Shown here: positions 32,679-44,310 of the stretch, in pieces
Layout: the number at the start of each line of letters is the position of its first letter
Position numbering within the stretch: the stretch's first letter is position 1
Notes under the pieces: model-generated
The model's input: only the letters and a program-made list of their open reading frames with translations
Told to the model about the DNA's origin: nothing
Databases searched by the model: none
Assembly (NCBI GenBank): GCA_945859605.1
Contig: OX243811.1
Location: 39,029,244 to 39,093,243, forward strand
Reading direction: 5' to 3'
Source of the DNA: Lumbricus rubellus
Lineage: Eukaryota > Annelida > Clitellata > Crassiclitellata > Lumbricidae
DNA: 64,000 nucleotides
Translations under genes and position numbers: made by a program

Positions 32679-32728
32679 TGACGTCACTGGTCACGTGATG
32701 ATCGTACTAGATCCCTTATTTGACTACT
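32247..32728 (-). repeat. Right terminal inverted repeat of the pPolB element
   Basis: Mirror image of the left TIR. Eleven 15-bp units (32247-32411) versus 13 on the left, then the same 317-bp outer block ending in TGACTACT. The one difference seen in the outer block is near 32637 (TTGACTTAATT against TTGACCTAATT expected). Confidence 0.95.
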
Positions 32729-32734
32729 TATAGT
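32729..32734. repeat. Right target-site duplication TATAGT
   Basis: Exact copy of 24458-24463. Confidence 0.95.
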
Positions 32735-33050
32735 TATTTTTGTCATCATCTTCATCAGCACCGTTTTCCTCGGCCTTGACTGCGCTACGTGACTAGTTGT
32801 TAAATCGTCTAAGTCTATCAATTTTGTCATTACTATCAACAGCAACAACAACAGCGCAGTATCACCGTTGCCGTCGTCGTCGTCGTCATCATCATCATCG
32901 TCTACTTCTTCATTACCATCATCTTCATAATTGAAATCTTCGTCACCAACGACATTATAATCAGCATTATCTTTTCAACGGAGGAAAATGATTTGAATGA
33001 TTTCTATTATAATTATACTTAACTTTATTGGATCTGTGTCAAGATCATCA
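32735..33050. other. CAT/GTC-rich flank of the element
   Basis: TCATCATC and GTCGTCGTC stretches near 32870-32930 resemble the left flank at 24390-24430, so the element inserted into trinucleotide-rich DNA. No gene. Confidence 0.6.
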
Positions 33051-33395
33051 CACTCGACTCTCTTCCACTCTGCTTCCTTCTCCTCTTCTCTTTGTCCTCC
33101 TCCTCCTCCTCCTCCTCCTAGTCCTCCTGCTCATCCTCTTCCATCCTCTTCCTCGTATTGACTCCCTTTCCTTTCAATCCTCTCTTCTTCTGATGCTGTT
33201 GCTGCTCTTCCTAATTCTTCGTGTAGTTTTCCCATCTCGACCGACCACCGTCGAGAGGCGAAGTCATCGACGACGCCAGCGCCCCCGTGCGGCGGCGACG
33301 GCGGGAGCAGTGGCGGCGGCGCCCGCACTTACTACTCTGACCCTCTCGGACTCCTGCCGGAATCTGTACTCTGCGGTGCATATTAATCGAGACGC
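33051..33395. other. Pyrimidine-rich then GC-rich DNA, no gene recognised
   Basis: (TCC)n-type DNA at 33070-33190, then a GCGGCGGCG patch at 33285-33330. Open frames on both strands lack recognised motifs. Confidence 0.45.
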
Positions 33396-33915
33396 GGAGG
33401 GAGGGTAGGACGGACGGAAGGGCAACAGAGGGATGGCACGAGAGATGGTGGAACATTAAGGAGGCTAGAAAGAGACAGGAGGATATGGGCAGATGGATAG
33501 ACGGGGGGTGGGGGGGAGACGAGAGTTGGAAGAAAGTAACTAAAGAGGTGAATACATATACGGATGGAGGACTTAAATATAGATGGATCCGGCGTAGATG
33601 GGCAACTAAGGATGGAGAATAAGGGTTGGATGGAAGGGAGGAAGGAAAGGAGGAGAGAAAGAGAATGCAGAAGAGAAGGAGGAGGAGGAGGATGTGTGCA
33701 TGGAGAGATGGAACAGGACAGAGAAGCGGAAGGTAGGAGGGATGGGGAGGATTGGATAGATGGAAGGCAATGTGGAAGAGGAGAATCTCCTCAAGGGATA
33801 GATGTTTGGATTGCAGGAGAATATCCGGAGGTAGAGCGAAGTGGATGCACAACATGGGAGGAAGAAGAGGAGAGGAGAGTAGGGTGGGAAGGAGAGAGTG
33901 AGTGTAGGTTGGTGG
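33396..33915. repeat. Long purine-rich (GGA/GAA/GGAT) tract
   Basis: About 520 bp in which the + strand is mostly A and G, with GGATGG, GGAGGA and GAGAGA words and no clean unit. Open frames are compositional. Confidence 0.75.
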
Positions 33916-35948
33916 GGAAGGGGTGAAGGGAAGACAGGAAGAGGAAGTGTCATATACATAGGCCTACATGTATTAGACTTGTCTTCGTGTACTGCAACAG
34001 TGCGCAGAAATAATGACAATGACACGAACACTCGAACAGTCTCATATCGGAAAGCCACACGCCCCGCGACAGATGTTGTTTCTGGTTGTTGTTGTTGTTG
34101 TTGTTGTTATCATCGTTGTCATCATCTGCGTTATCATTACCACTGCTCATCACGTGTTGTAAAGAGATTGAATGAAGACGCCATTTTTTAAATTGTTAAT
34201 TAATCGATTTATTTTAATCGATTAATTTCGATTTCCTCAATTATCTTTTTAATTATAATATATTCAGATATCGATCGGTTCTGATTCGTGAGAGAAACAA
34301 CATGGTGAACAAAGGTAACGGTAGTGTGAGACGCTTGAGTGAACAAGTAAACGATCATTTTGCGTTTAATTAACACGTTTACCACCGACGTTGCGAAAAC
34401 GCAACACATTGTTCGAAAATTCTTTAACAATTCTGAACAAGAGAAACCTACACAAATCCATTTTTTATTGCTTAATGGGTGTTTACTAAGTCTATACTGT
34501 TACCAAATATAATGTTATTTATTGTCATCAGATTCTGATATTTTTTGGAGTTTGTCAAAATTTTATGTTTTTGACGTCTCTGATGGGTTTTGTTCAAGAT
34601 TTTGTTTATTTCTACTAAAACGTTATATTTCCGAGAAGTGAAGCTGTCCGATTGGAGTACTTATGTAGCCGCCTAAATAACTACATGTATAGCGTCATTT
34701 GTAAATTAACTGTCTTCGGACTCGCCATTCAAAAATTTGTGTTCAGGCCGACAACCTCTACTTCTATACATTTATATTGATGGGTTGTCCATGGTTTTGG
34801 CTTGTTTACGTATTTTTTATTGAATCGTCACAGCTAAGTATGAAGTTGTCTTGTAACACGTATACACGCTAGTATCAACGCTCACCCTTAATTCAACAAA
34901 CCTGTTGCCTATGTTGCATAGGCCTACATGAAAACACGGAACTGCGGTTAAAACGTTTACATATAGACCTATAGACTCCTAGTATATAATTTACATGTAC
35001 ATAACTTCAACTGCCTCTCTGTTCCATAACAAATTAAAAAATTAATGCAGAATAATTTCCCATGCAAAATCTGTTTCTCTCAAAAGTTATGTATTTAAAT
35101 CCTACTTTAGATGGTCGCGTCTGCAGTCTGCTGCACTGCAGGGTGAAAAGTTTCTTATAAGTACAAAAAGACGATGGAAAGCCGCATTACCATAGCAACT
35201 GGGACTCATCATCCGCGACTGTATTTGGACACTGAAGCTGGACACTCAGTTGACATGGAAAGCGCTATTTTAACCTATATGATATATAGTGTCATTACTA
35301 TTTTCATTGTGATGTTATTATCAAATGCATTACCGTTATGTAATAGCGGTACCATCGCTGACATTCATATCAATGTTTCATTGGCAATTATTCATATTCA
35401 GCAATAGGTCTTCCATTGTTTGCCATTATATTGTTCACCATTGTTCTCCTCTTAGGTGACGTATGCTGTATGTGCTGGTTTGTAGGACTCATATCGAATT
35501 TAGGAGTTAGTTCAACTAAAATATGATACTCTCATTCTCCGTTTAATTTGATAATTAATTAAACAAAACGTCAGCAATTGTGACCTGCTAAGTATACCGA
35601 TAATTATAATTATATATAATTTATAATTATAAGGTGGAAATATGGGCCAGATCCTGTCTAAGCTGTTGCTTTTTATGTGGTTCTATTATTTTGTACTTAA
35701 TGAGTGTCTGTTTGATTTGTATACCATAACCATAACCACAGTTTTTATTGTACATGAATGTTGATTTGAGTTCAAGTACAATAAACACAAATTGCTAAAA
35801 AGTCTCAGGTCAATGTTGAGGCTGCAGTCGACGTTTCAAGAGCGTGACGAGATGTAGAATGGCAATGTAGTGAAGAGAAACTCCGAATATACATGCACAC
35901 ATTCATTAAACGAAGACACTCAAGAATGAAACAACTATTTCCGGTATA
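33916..35948. other. Unassigned intergenic DNA
   Basis: (GTT)n at 34085-34107; AT-rich elsewhere. TAGGCCTA at 33959 and 34919. An X-box-like 14-mer ATTACCATAGCAAC lies at 35186-35199. No gene recognised. Confidence 0.4.
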
Positions 35949-35950
35949 TA

Positions 35951-37126
35951 CAGGGTGGGCCATAAAAAGTAACCTCCTACGGTTTTTTGTCCATATCTTG
36001 GCCAGAAGTAAGAATTTCGAAATGAAATTTTACAGTCTTAAAGACAATTCATAGGCCTATATACACAGAATGGCCAGATTTCATCAAAATATTTCAAACG
36101 GAACAAAAGTTATACCACTTTTATGGAGGCCACCCACCGTTTTTTGACAATTCAAAAACCAAACGTAACAAAAACTAGGTTTTTTGTCAATATCTTGGCC
36201 TGAAGTGAGAACTTCTAAATGAAAATTTTCAGGCGTAAGGACAATTCATATCTAAACGCGATGGCCAAATTTCGTCAAAATATTTCAAACGGAACAAAAG
36301 TTATACCACTTTTAGGGAGGCCACCCACCGTTTTTGACGATTCAAAAGCGTAACGCAACGAAAAGTAACGAAACGTGATTTTATTAAGTCTCATCTCAAA
36401 TAACTGTTGCCAGATGAACTTGGTAGTGCTTCACAACTTGTGTTCAATGTGCCCACTACCAGTGCCAAAACTTCTTTTGAGTCTCTTTGCGAAGTTTTTG
36501 ATGGACCTGTTGACTAATCTGACAGATTCCTTATTTACCAATTTTATTGTCATCTTGCTAAGTGATTTCTCAGTGACGTGCAGCTACGCTGGTAAGCTGT
36601 TTCTTTTTTAAATAGTAATAATATTGATCATCTGCCAATATGAAGGGTATTTGATAACAATTATTTTAGATGAGACTTAATAAAAACGTGTTTTTGCTAC
36701 TCTTTGCCGCGTTACGTCTTTGAATCGTCAAAAAATGGGTGGTGGCCTCACTAAAAGTGGTATAACTTTTGTTGTGCTTGATATATTTTTATGACATCTG
36801 GCCATCATATGTCGGTATGAATTGTCTTCAAGTCTGTAAAATTTCAGTTCGATATTCTTACTTCTGGCCAAGATATTGACCTGAATAATTGAATTGATTT
36901 TTTGATACTTTTTGTGCGTCGCGTTTTTGAATCGTCAAAAAACGGTGGGAGGCTTCACTAAAAGTGATGTAACTTTTGTTCTGTTTCAAATATTTTGATG
37001 AAATCTGACCATCATGTGGAAATATGAATTGTCTTCAAGCCTGTAAAATTTCATTTCGAAATTCTTACTTCTGGCCAAGATATGGGCAAAACACCGCAGG
37101 GGGTTACTTTTTTATGGCCCACCCTG
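35951..37126. mobile_element. Mariner-type fold-back element with four homologous arms
   Basis: TA flanks (35949-35950 and 37127-37128). Ends CAGGGTGGGCCATAAAAAG and reverse complement, the classic mariner terminus. The left side has two tandem arm copies (about 35951-36165 and 36180-36350) and the right side two more in reverse (about 36700-36880 and 36900-37126). Shared words are TATCTTGGCC, AAAATATTTCAAAC and AAAGTTATACCACTTTTA. The 340-bp centre has no transposase. At 1,176 bp it is non-autonomous. The outermost left arm carries an extra 6 bp at 36054 that creates TAGGCCTA. Confidence 0.85.
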
Positions 37127-37250
37127 TATAAGAACGAACCCTGGTCTGAGGAAGGTCACCCGAAGGACGCGATAACCTATACAGGCGACCGCGGTATAGA
37201 CTGCATGCAGTCTATCACAAAAAAGATACATAAATTATACTAAGCGTTTC

Positions 37251-37256
<6 letters not shown>

Positions 37257-37315
<59 letters not shown>
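37257..37315. repeat. (CA)n(TA)n microsatellite
   Basis: CA repeats at 37257-37282, continuing as TA repeats to about 37314. Confidence 0.9.
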
Positions 37316-37321
<6 letters not shown>

Positions 37322-37616
37322 AGGATATACGCCAGTCTAAAGGAAACTGTTATAAAACATTTTTCTTATTCCATATATACCATGATAAACAATTAAACAT
37401 GGCATCAGTCGATGCTCACTATTCACTAAAGGCACATATTGACATGTCATTGGAGAAAACGGACATTCTTGATTGCATGTGTTGAGATGAATGGGGATGA
37501 CGACTTTTTCCACATCTGTTTTAAAAGTGTTGCATGGGACATGCCTGGCTCTGAGCAAAGAACTGGGGTTATGCATATATACCCCGAAATGTTCAGACTG
37601 TGACCGCCACATTATC
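37316..37616. other. Unassigned intergenic DNA
   Basis: No gene, repeat array or transposon terminus recognised. Confidence 0.4.
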
Positions 37617-37720
37617 TCGTCCATCCATCCATCTATTCATCTATCCATCAATCCATCTATCTATTCATCTATATATTCATCTATCCATCTTCCATCAATC
37701 CATCATTCATCCAACCGTCT
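37617..37720. repeat. (CATC)n-type microsatellite
   Basis: CATCCATC and CATCTAT repeats; complement of the GGAT arrays at 41063 and 43290. Confidence 0.85.
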
Positions 37721-38020
37721 ATCCCCCATATACTTACCCAAACCATTCCTATATATATTGGCCTCAATATTATTTGGATATATATGTGTTATTATATGGA
37801 ACCACCTTTAAAAATGTAATCAGAATTCGCCATCCAGCCAGCAAGGACTGGACGACGCGAGAGAGCGTTGGCTGCTGCTGCTGTAGGAGAGAAGCAGGCG
37901 ACTTCCGCTCTAAGTCCGGACTGTAATAAATTCCGCTCAGGTCGACGACAGGTATTGTTCGCTTAGCTGATCGCCAGCGCTGCACGGGATGTGATGCTGC
38001 TGATGCTGCTGATGCATGTG

Positions 38021-38053
<33 letters not shown>

Positions 38054-38570
38054 ATGCTGGTCGCCGCAGCAGGCCGACTGCAACGGTCCGAACGAACCGG
38101 GTGCGATAGGATTTTTAGAGATCGGTTTCGACGAATGATGGCGAATGAAGCAGTCAAGTTTCAGTTCATGTATTAATCAGTGTCTTCTGCAGTGAAGAAT
38201 ATGGAGAATATGGATTTTTTATCAAGTCATTGCCAGGCTATAATATTCCCATCCAAGATCCTGTATTATAGAAAACAGATGGATGGATTGATGGATAGTT
38301 ATCTAAAACGTAGGTGATACTCTGGTTGAAGATAATTTGTTTAGACATTGAAGCTTATTATTTTAACTGATCAATGAATATATCTATTTTTAGGATGAAT
38401 GGATCAAATAAAAAAGGAAGACCTTATTGGGAATGGTTAGACGATATCACCGGATGGAGTGGACTACAACTTCAAGAGCTGACGCGAGTCTTGCCACAAT
38501 GGACAACTTACAGTGGAGGAGGAGGACAGTGAAAATGGTATCGGACACCTATATACGGGCGTTGAGTACA
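37721..38570. other. Unassigned; short CTG/GAT patches
   Basis: CTGCTGCTG at 38020-38045 followed by GATGATGATG. No gene recognised. Confidence 0.4.
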
Positions 38571-38576
38571 TGGTTG

Positions 38577-39088
<512 letters not shown>

Positions 39089-39129
39089 ATATTTTAGATC
39101 CGTGAACATGCTGCACATGTAAGCTGCTG

Positions 39130-39430
39130 GGGCAAATGGCGGATCTTACAGCACGCGATGCGTTTTCCTTCAGAAACCACAGCTGGCCGCTATATGTCCG
39201 CACAGATCGTAGATGGTTGCCATGGAAACGAGCGGGTAAATCTGAGTGGCCGATGATCACGTGTTATTTGGCTTCACCTGAGCGGCGAATGGACGAAGCA
39301 AGTCTCCTCTTCCCCCCCCCCCCCGCCCCCCGCAAGGCCGCCTCCCGTCAAAGATGGCCGCCGACAGCGCAAATCGAGAATCGCGACACCGGAAGTGTTT
39401 GGAAATGATGCAGCTGCAGAATTCACGTGT
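39130..39430. promoter_or_regulatory. Promoter-like cluster: X-box, E-box, YY1 and ETS sites
   Basis: In 250 bp: an RFX X-box GTTGCCATGGAAAC (39216-39229, one change from the ideal palindrome), CACGTG (39258-39263), a YY1-type AAGATGGCCGCC (from 39351) and an ETS site ACCGGAAGTG (39388-39397). CpG-rich, with a C-run at 39313-39330. This is typical of TATA-less housekeeping or ciliary-gene promoters. No exon or splice site could be attached, so the gene and direction are unknown. Confidence 0.5.
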
Positions 39431-39755
39431 GCATCAATCGTTCAGTAAGCAAGCAAGTATAAGCTGGTCAATAAGTGAGTAAGTCAGGCATTAGGTTAGT
39501 CTACATGTCAGCCATGCAGCAAGAAAGTAAGTGAGCAAGTTTTTCAGGCAATCAGTCTAGCTGCCGCCTGTTTATTTATTTATGCTATTTATTTATTCAG
39601 TGGAATTTCTCTTTTTTATAAGTCCAGCTCTTCTTCTTCTTCTTCTCTTTTTTTTCTCACTTACCAAGTGTATGCGCAGTTAGCTTTCTACTCGATCTCG
39701 CAGCCCGCAGGGACGTTGCCAGAATCCCCTCCCTTGCAACAAGTGGGTGGGTGGC
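39431..39755. other. Unassigned intergenic DNA
   Basis: AAGTAAGT-like words at 39445-39540 and TCTTCT near 39630. No gene seen. Confidence 0.4.
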
Positions 39756-39880
39756 TGGGAGGGAGCATGTGGTGTGTGTGTGTGTGGGGGCATGTGGTGT
39801 GTGGGAGGGAGGGCATGTGGTGTGTGGGAGGGAGGGCATGTGGTGTGTGGGAGGGGAGGGCATGTGGTGTGTGTGTGGGT
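39756..39880. repeat. GCATGTGGTGTGTGGGAGGGA minisatellite
   Basis: About four imperfect units of 22-35 bp based on GGGCATGTGGTGTGTG. Confidence 0.85.
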
Positions 39881-40046
39881 GCGTTCATTCGAAACGCTGC
39901 AGACTCGTCTTCCACACCCTGCGAAGAAGCACGGCTGGTCTGGTCTGTCAGCGGCTGCTCGCTCAGCCGATGCCTACAGCTATACGTGTCGAGCTTATGA
40001 ATACTGAATCGCTGAAGGCGCGTATATGTGCGCTTGTTAGAGTGCA

Positions 40047-40054
<8 letters not shown>

Positions 40055-40097
<43 letters not shown>

Positions 40098-40100
40098 GTC
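40055..40100. repeat. (GTCT)n-(CT)n microsatellite
   Basis: Ten or more GTCT units passing into CTCTCT. Confidence 0.9.
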
Positions 40101-40525
40101 ACTCATTTTTTGTGTGAGTGTTTTCTTGCTCGTGTGCACATGTAGAATTGTAGATGCATGACTGTTTTGTGTCTGCGTTATCTTATTTAGACTTACTTAA
40201 CCATAGAGCACAGATAAGAAGGGATTGCGAATGAGCAAAATGGATGCACCAGAATAATGTTCCAGAAGATACATGTGACTTGTGAAGCAGGTGACAAAGT
40301 CAGTTTAAATAGCATGTTTGAAGATGATAATATTATTATGTCGCGAAAACTGATGCATTGAGTACTGATGTGTAGGCCTAAAATAGATGCGTATGGAATG
40401 ATTAAAGAACTGTAGAGTATAGATATATTGAATTGTGCATGCATGCGCAATTCATGGAATACCATGAATGATGTGGACTAAAGTGGAGCATTACTCATGG
40501 TTGCTCATGACCTGTGTTGCTGTTC
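40101..40525. other. Unassigned intergenic DNA
   Basis: TAGGCCTA at 40373. No gene recognised. Confidence 0.4.
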
Positions 40526-41062
40526 GAGAGGGAATGAAGATTGGATGGATGAATGGAAGGATGGAGGACGGACAGGACGGACAAAGCGGATTTTGGCGGA
40601 ATAACGGACGGACGGATTGAAGGATGGATGGATGACTCTTGCATATAATGTTTAGTTGGTTGGACAGAGATGGACAGACAGACTGATGGATGGATGGATG
40701 GATGGACGACTGCAGGGAGTGCATGGCTTCAGTAGGAGCGGTGGTGGAGGAGGGGGAGGAGGTTCTTTTGCCTCGTTGGCCGATTAAGAGCGCCTGGTCG
40801 CTCGACTCGAGTGGACGGAAATTTGCTGACCTTATTGAAGCCTGTCAGCTGAACTTAGTGCGACGGACGGAGATTGCGACCCGGTAAATGGAAGAGGGAA
40901 GGGGAAGGGGTGGGTGGGGTGGGTGGGGTGGTGGAAGTATAGAGATGGAAAGGAAGCAGGTTGAGGGGCAGACGGAAGGACTGAGACGATGGAGTGACGA
41001 CGACGACTGGAGACATATAATATACGCAGGTTGACAGCAATGACGGATGGGCTGGACGTCGT
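40526..41062. other. Interrupted GGAT/GGACGG repeats and GGGTGG DNA
   Basis: Patches of GGATGGAT at 40540-40720, then GGGGTGGGTGGGG near 40900-40935. No gene recognised. Confidence 0.5.
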
Positions 41063-41372
41063 TTGATGGATGGATGGATGGATGGGTGGGTGGATGGATG
41101 GATGGGTGGATAGGTGGATGGATGGATGGATGGGAGGAAGGATGGATGGATGGGTGGAAGGATGGGTGGATGGATGGATGATAGATGGATGAATGGATGG
41201 ACGGATTGATGAATGGTTTGATGGATGCATCCATCCATCCATCCTTCCATCCATCGATCCTTCCATCTATCGATGGATGAATGGTTTGATGAATTAATGA
41301 ATGGATGGATGTATGGGTGCATAGACGGATGGATGGATGAACGGATGGACGGATGGATGGATTGGCTACGAT
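41063..41372. repeat. (GGAT)n array with internal strand switch
   Basis: GGAT tetramers with GGGT and GAAT variants. At about 41230-41266 a CATCCATC block in the opposite orientation makes a local palindrome. Confidence 0.9.
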
Positions 41373-41642
41373 TCTCATACATGCCAAACCTTTATTCATG
41401 GCGTGCCTTTTGAAACACATTTGTAAATTATTCATTCATTAATCTTTTCGAAACTTTATTAACCACATGTATAATCCTCAGCAAACCTGCTGATCTGATG
41501 AGAGGCTTTGTCAACCCATGCAGCCACAGATAAAAAGTGGGATTTGTTTGGCTTATAAAAGAGCAATGCGGGTTTAACTAACTCATCAATCGCAAGTTGT
41601 TTGAGACATTATTTGTAGGCTATGTTTACATTGTCTCACAAG

Positions 41643-42555
41643 CAGGGCCGTTTTAAGGAATTTTGTGGCCCTAGGCACAAACACTAATTCTAAACGTAAC
41701 TATGAGTCTCATCTAGTTCCCCTGCTCTGGGGGGAATCAAGGTTTCTGGGGGACGGAGAACGAGTATATGCCGGTCGATCGCTGAGATACGTACGTAGCG
41801 CCGAGTGCATGGGAGGGCAAGGGGAGGGAACGTGCCAGTCCCACCGCAAAATTTTGAATTTGTACATTGCAATGGCAGCATTTTAAGCTGCCATCTTAAC
41901 AAAATTTCTAAACTATTGCAGTGCTGATTATGAATAGTCTAAGACTTCAATAAAAGTTCTTACAATTATAGTAATTTTATCAGATTCCACAATGTAATGG
42001 TAGCATTGTAAGCTGCGATCCTAACAAAATTACTAGGCCTATATTGTTTCAGTGTTGACAAAAAGAGTGGTTGAAAATTTAAATTTGTAGGCCTATAGGC
42101 CTACTAGAGCTCAGTTAAAACACTAATGTAAACGGCAACTAAAAACTATTATTTGATCAAATGCCTGAGTAGTCACTTCTAGGTGGAGCTCCCCCATGAA
42201 GATGCCTAGATTAAACACTGAACGTAATCCGATTTCCGCCTCAATCTCTCAGTCTCAGATAATTATATACATGTACAGTATTGCATTCATGCCTTCTATG
42301 TGCATGTAGGCCTATGCCATTTTGTTACATTTGTTAATAATATAGTAGGCTATACTGCTGACACAGCTAGCATAGCAATATTTTTACTAAAAGTGTAAAA
42401 TAAATGTTAGTTTAACATACATCAAAGTTTGTATAACGTGTTGCTCATTTATTATGTGATGTAGTCTATTATTTTGGGTCGCCGCGGGGCCCCTCTGTTG
42501 CGCGGGGCCCTAGGCACGTGCTTCGCGTGCCTATAGGCGCGCTAAAACGGCTCTG
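41643..42555. mobile_element. hAT-type non-autonomous element
   Basis: Perfect 8-bp TSD CTCACAAG (41635-41642 and 42556-42563). Termini CAGGGCCGTTTTAAG and, reverse complemented, CAGAGCCGTTTTAGC. A GGCCCTAGGCAC motif occurs inside both ends, and a small hairpin GGCACGTGCTTCGCGTGCC lies near the right end. 913 bp with no transposase frame. It contains four TAGGCCTA palindromes (42034, 42088, 42096, 42307). Confidence 0.9.
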
Positions 42556-42602
42556 CTCACAAGAACTGTGAACCTGACCACTAAAGTGATACGGTTCGTG
42601 CG

Positions 42603-43058
42603 CAGTGTTGCCACTGAGGTTTCAGAAAAAAACATAGATTTCCTATTAAAAAAAACACAGAAAAACACAGACGTTGCCCGGCCGAAAAGTAAAAAAAAAT
42701 TTATATTTTAGGCGGCAAAAAAGTTGATGACCTTTTTTTTTTTTTAGTCATCCGGTCTGAAAAGTCAAAAAAACTCTATTTTCGCCGACAAAAAAAGTTG
42801 ATGACCTTTTTTTTTTTTTTAGTCGTCCAGTCTAAAATGTCAAGAAAAATTGTCAACTCGCCCCAAAAAACCCAGATTTTCCAAAAAAAACCAGAAACCC
42901 AGACGAAAACGGAAAAAACCCATATTTTTCCAAAAAAAAACCAGAAACCCAGACGAAAACGGGAAAAAAACACAGATTTTCCCCCAAAAAACCCAGAAAT
43001 ACAGACGAAAGCAAAAAAACACAGATCTAGGTGGAAAAACACAGCTGTGGCATCACTG
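42603..43058. mobile_element. hAT-type MITE with internal AAAACCCAGA repeats
   Basis: Perfect 8-bp TSD TTCGTGCG (42595-42602 and 43059-43066). Termini CAGTGTTGCCAC and, reverse complemented, CAGTGATGCCAC. The interior is built from imperfect repeats with CCAGAAACCCAGACGAAAAC and long A- or T-runs. It lies only 39 bp past the TSD of the preceding hAT element. No coding capacity. Confidence 0.9.
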
Positions 43059-43066
43059 TTCGTGCG

Positions 43067-43289
43067 TTACGGTAACTGCGCGCATACAAATACAAATGTC
43101 TTTGATCAATACAACACACATTTACAGGATCTACTTATATAAAAGCTTCACCTTTGACCTATACGCTTGCACAACGGAGGACGAACGCGGAAAAGTTTGA
43201 CGCTTTACGTAAAGTGGTGCATTAAGCATCCTTCCTGCATGCTGCGTAATAAGTTGTGTAAGAAGAAATTTGCACCGAGTACAATGAGT
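43067..43289. other. Unassigned spacer
   Basis: No feature recognised. Confidence 0.4.
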
Positions 43290-43472
43290 CAGATGATGGA
43301 TTGATGGATGGATGGATGGATTGATGGATGGATGGATGGATAGATAGATGGATGATGGATGGATGGATGGATGGAAGGATGGACGGACGGATGGATGGAT
43401 GGATGGATGGATGGATGGATGGATGGATGGATGGATGGATGGATGGACGGATAGATGGATGGATGGACATGC
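43290..43472. repeat. (GGAT)n microsatellite
   Basis: Nearly pure GGAT with GGAC and GATA variants. Confidence 0.95.
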
Positions 43473-43929
43473 GGGCAGACGAACGAGAGTGGGATTGGAT
43501 TAATTGAAATACATTATAATCGACCATTTCTAAAGCGCTTTTCTCAGCAACGTCTATAATAGCTTTCCCTTGAATGGAAAGATTCTGATGTCAGCACAAC
43601 GCACAACACCCTCTAACATCCTCTATGATTCGTAATTTTACTCACATCAGTAGCAATCTAGCCTTCGCGCACCCAGTGCAAGAGACTCGCTGCGGCCACA
43701 CATTTGTTTTTTTGGGGAGGGGGACGCCATCAACAGAACGGTAACGTACTATATATATTATATATATACACATATATATGTATATATATATATACATATA
43801 AAAATATGTGTATATATAATATACTGTGCATGGGAGACCGAGGACTGCAGCATGCTCAGCACGTGCATCGGGGGGCTTCTTCCGGTTGCGCAGGAAGAAG
43901 ACGATTCGAGCACGACCACTCGACCAGAC
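43473..43929. other. Unassigned; (TA)n-rich palindromic patch at 43750-43825
   Basis: TATATATATACACATATATATG and a later mirror word give a weak AT cruciform. No gene recognised. Confidence 0.4.

Positions 43930-44310
<381 letters not shown>

Larger units (their letters stand above)
24464..32728 (+). mobile_element. Compact Polinton/Maverick-like element (8,265 bp), pPolB only
   Basis: Bounded by a perfect 6-bp TSD and by TIRs that start AGTAGTCAAATAAGGG. The outer 317 bp of both TIRs match with a single difference that I can see. The only gene is an intron-containing protein-primed DNA polymerase B. Polintons encode an RVE integrase, FtsK-like ATPase, cysteine protease, and major and minor capsid proteins besides pPolB. 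I see none of these, and there is no room for them. Termini, TSD length and polymerase place it with Polintons. Size and content make it either a deletion derivative mobilised in trans or a distinct minimal lineage. Near-identical TIRs and an undamaged reading frame indicate a recent insertion. Confidence 0.9.
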
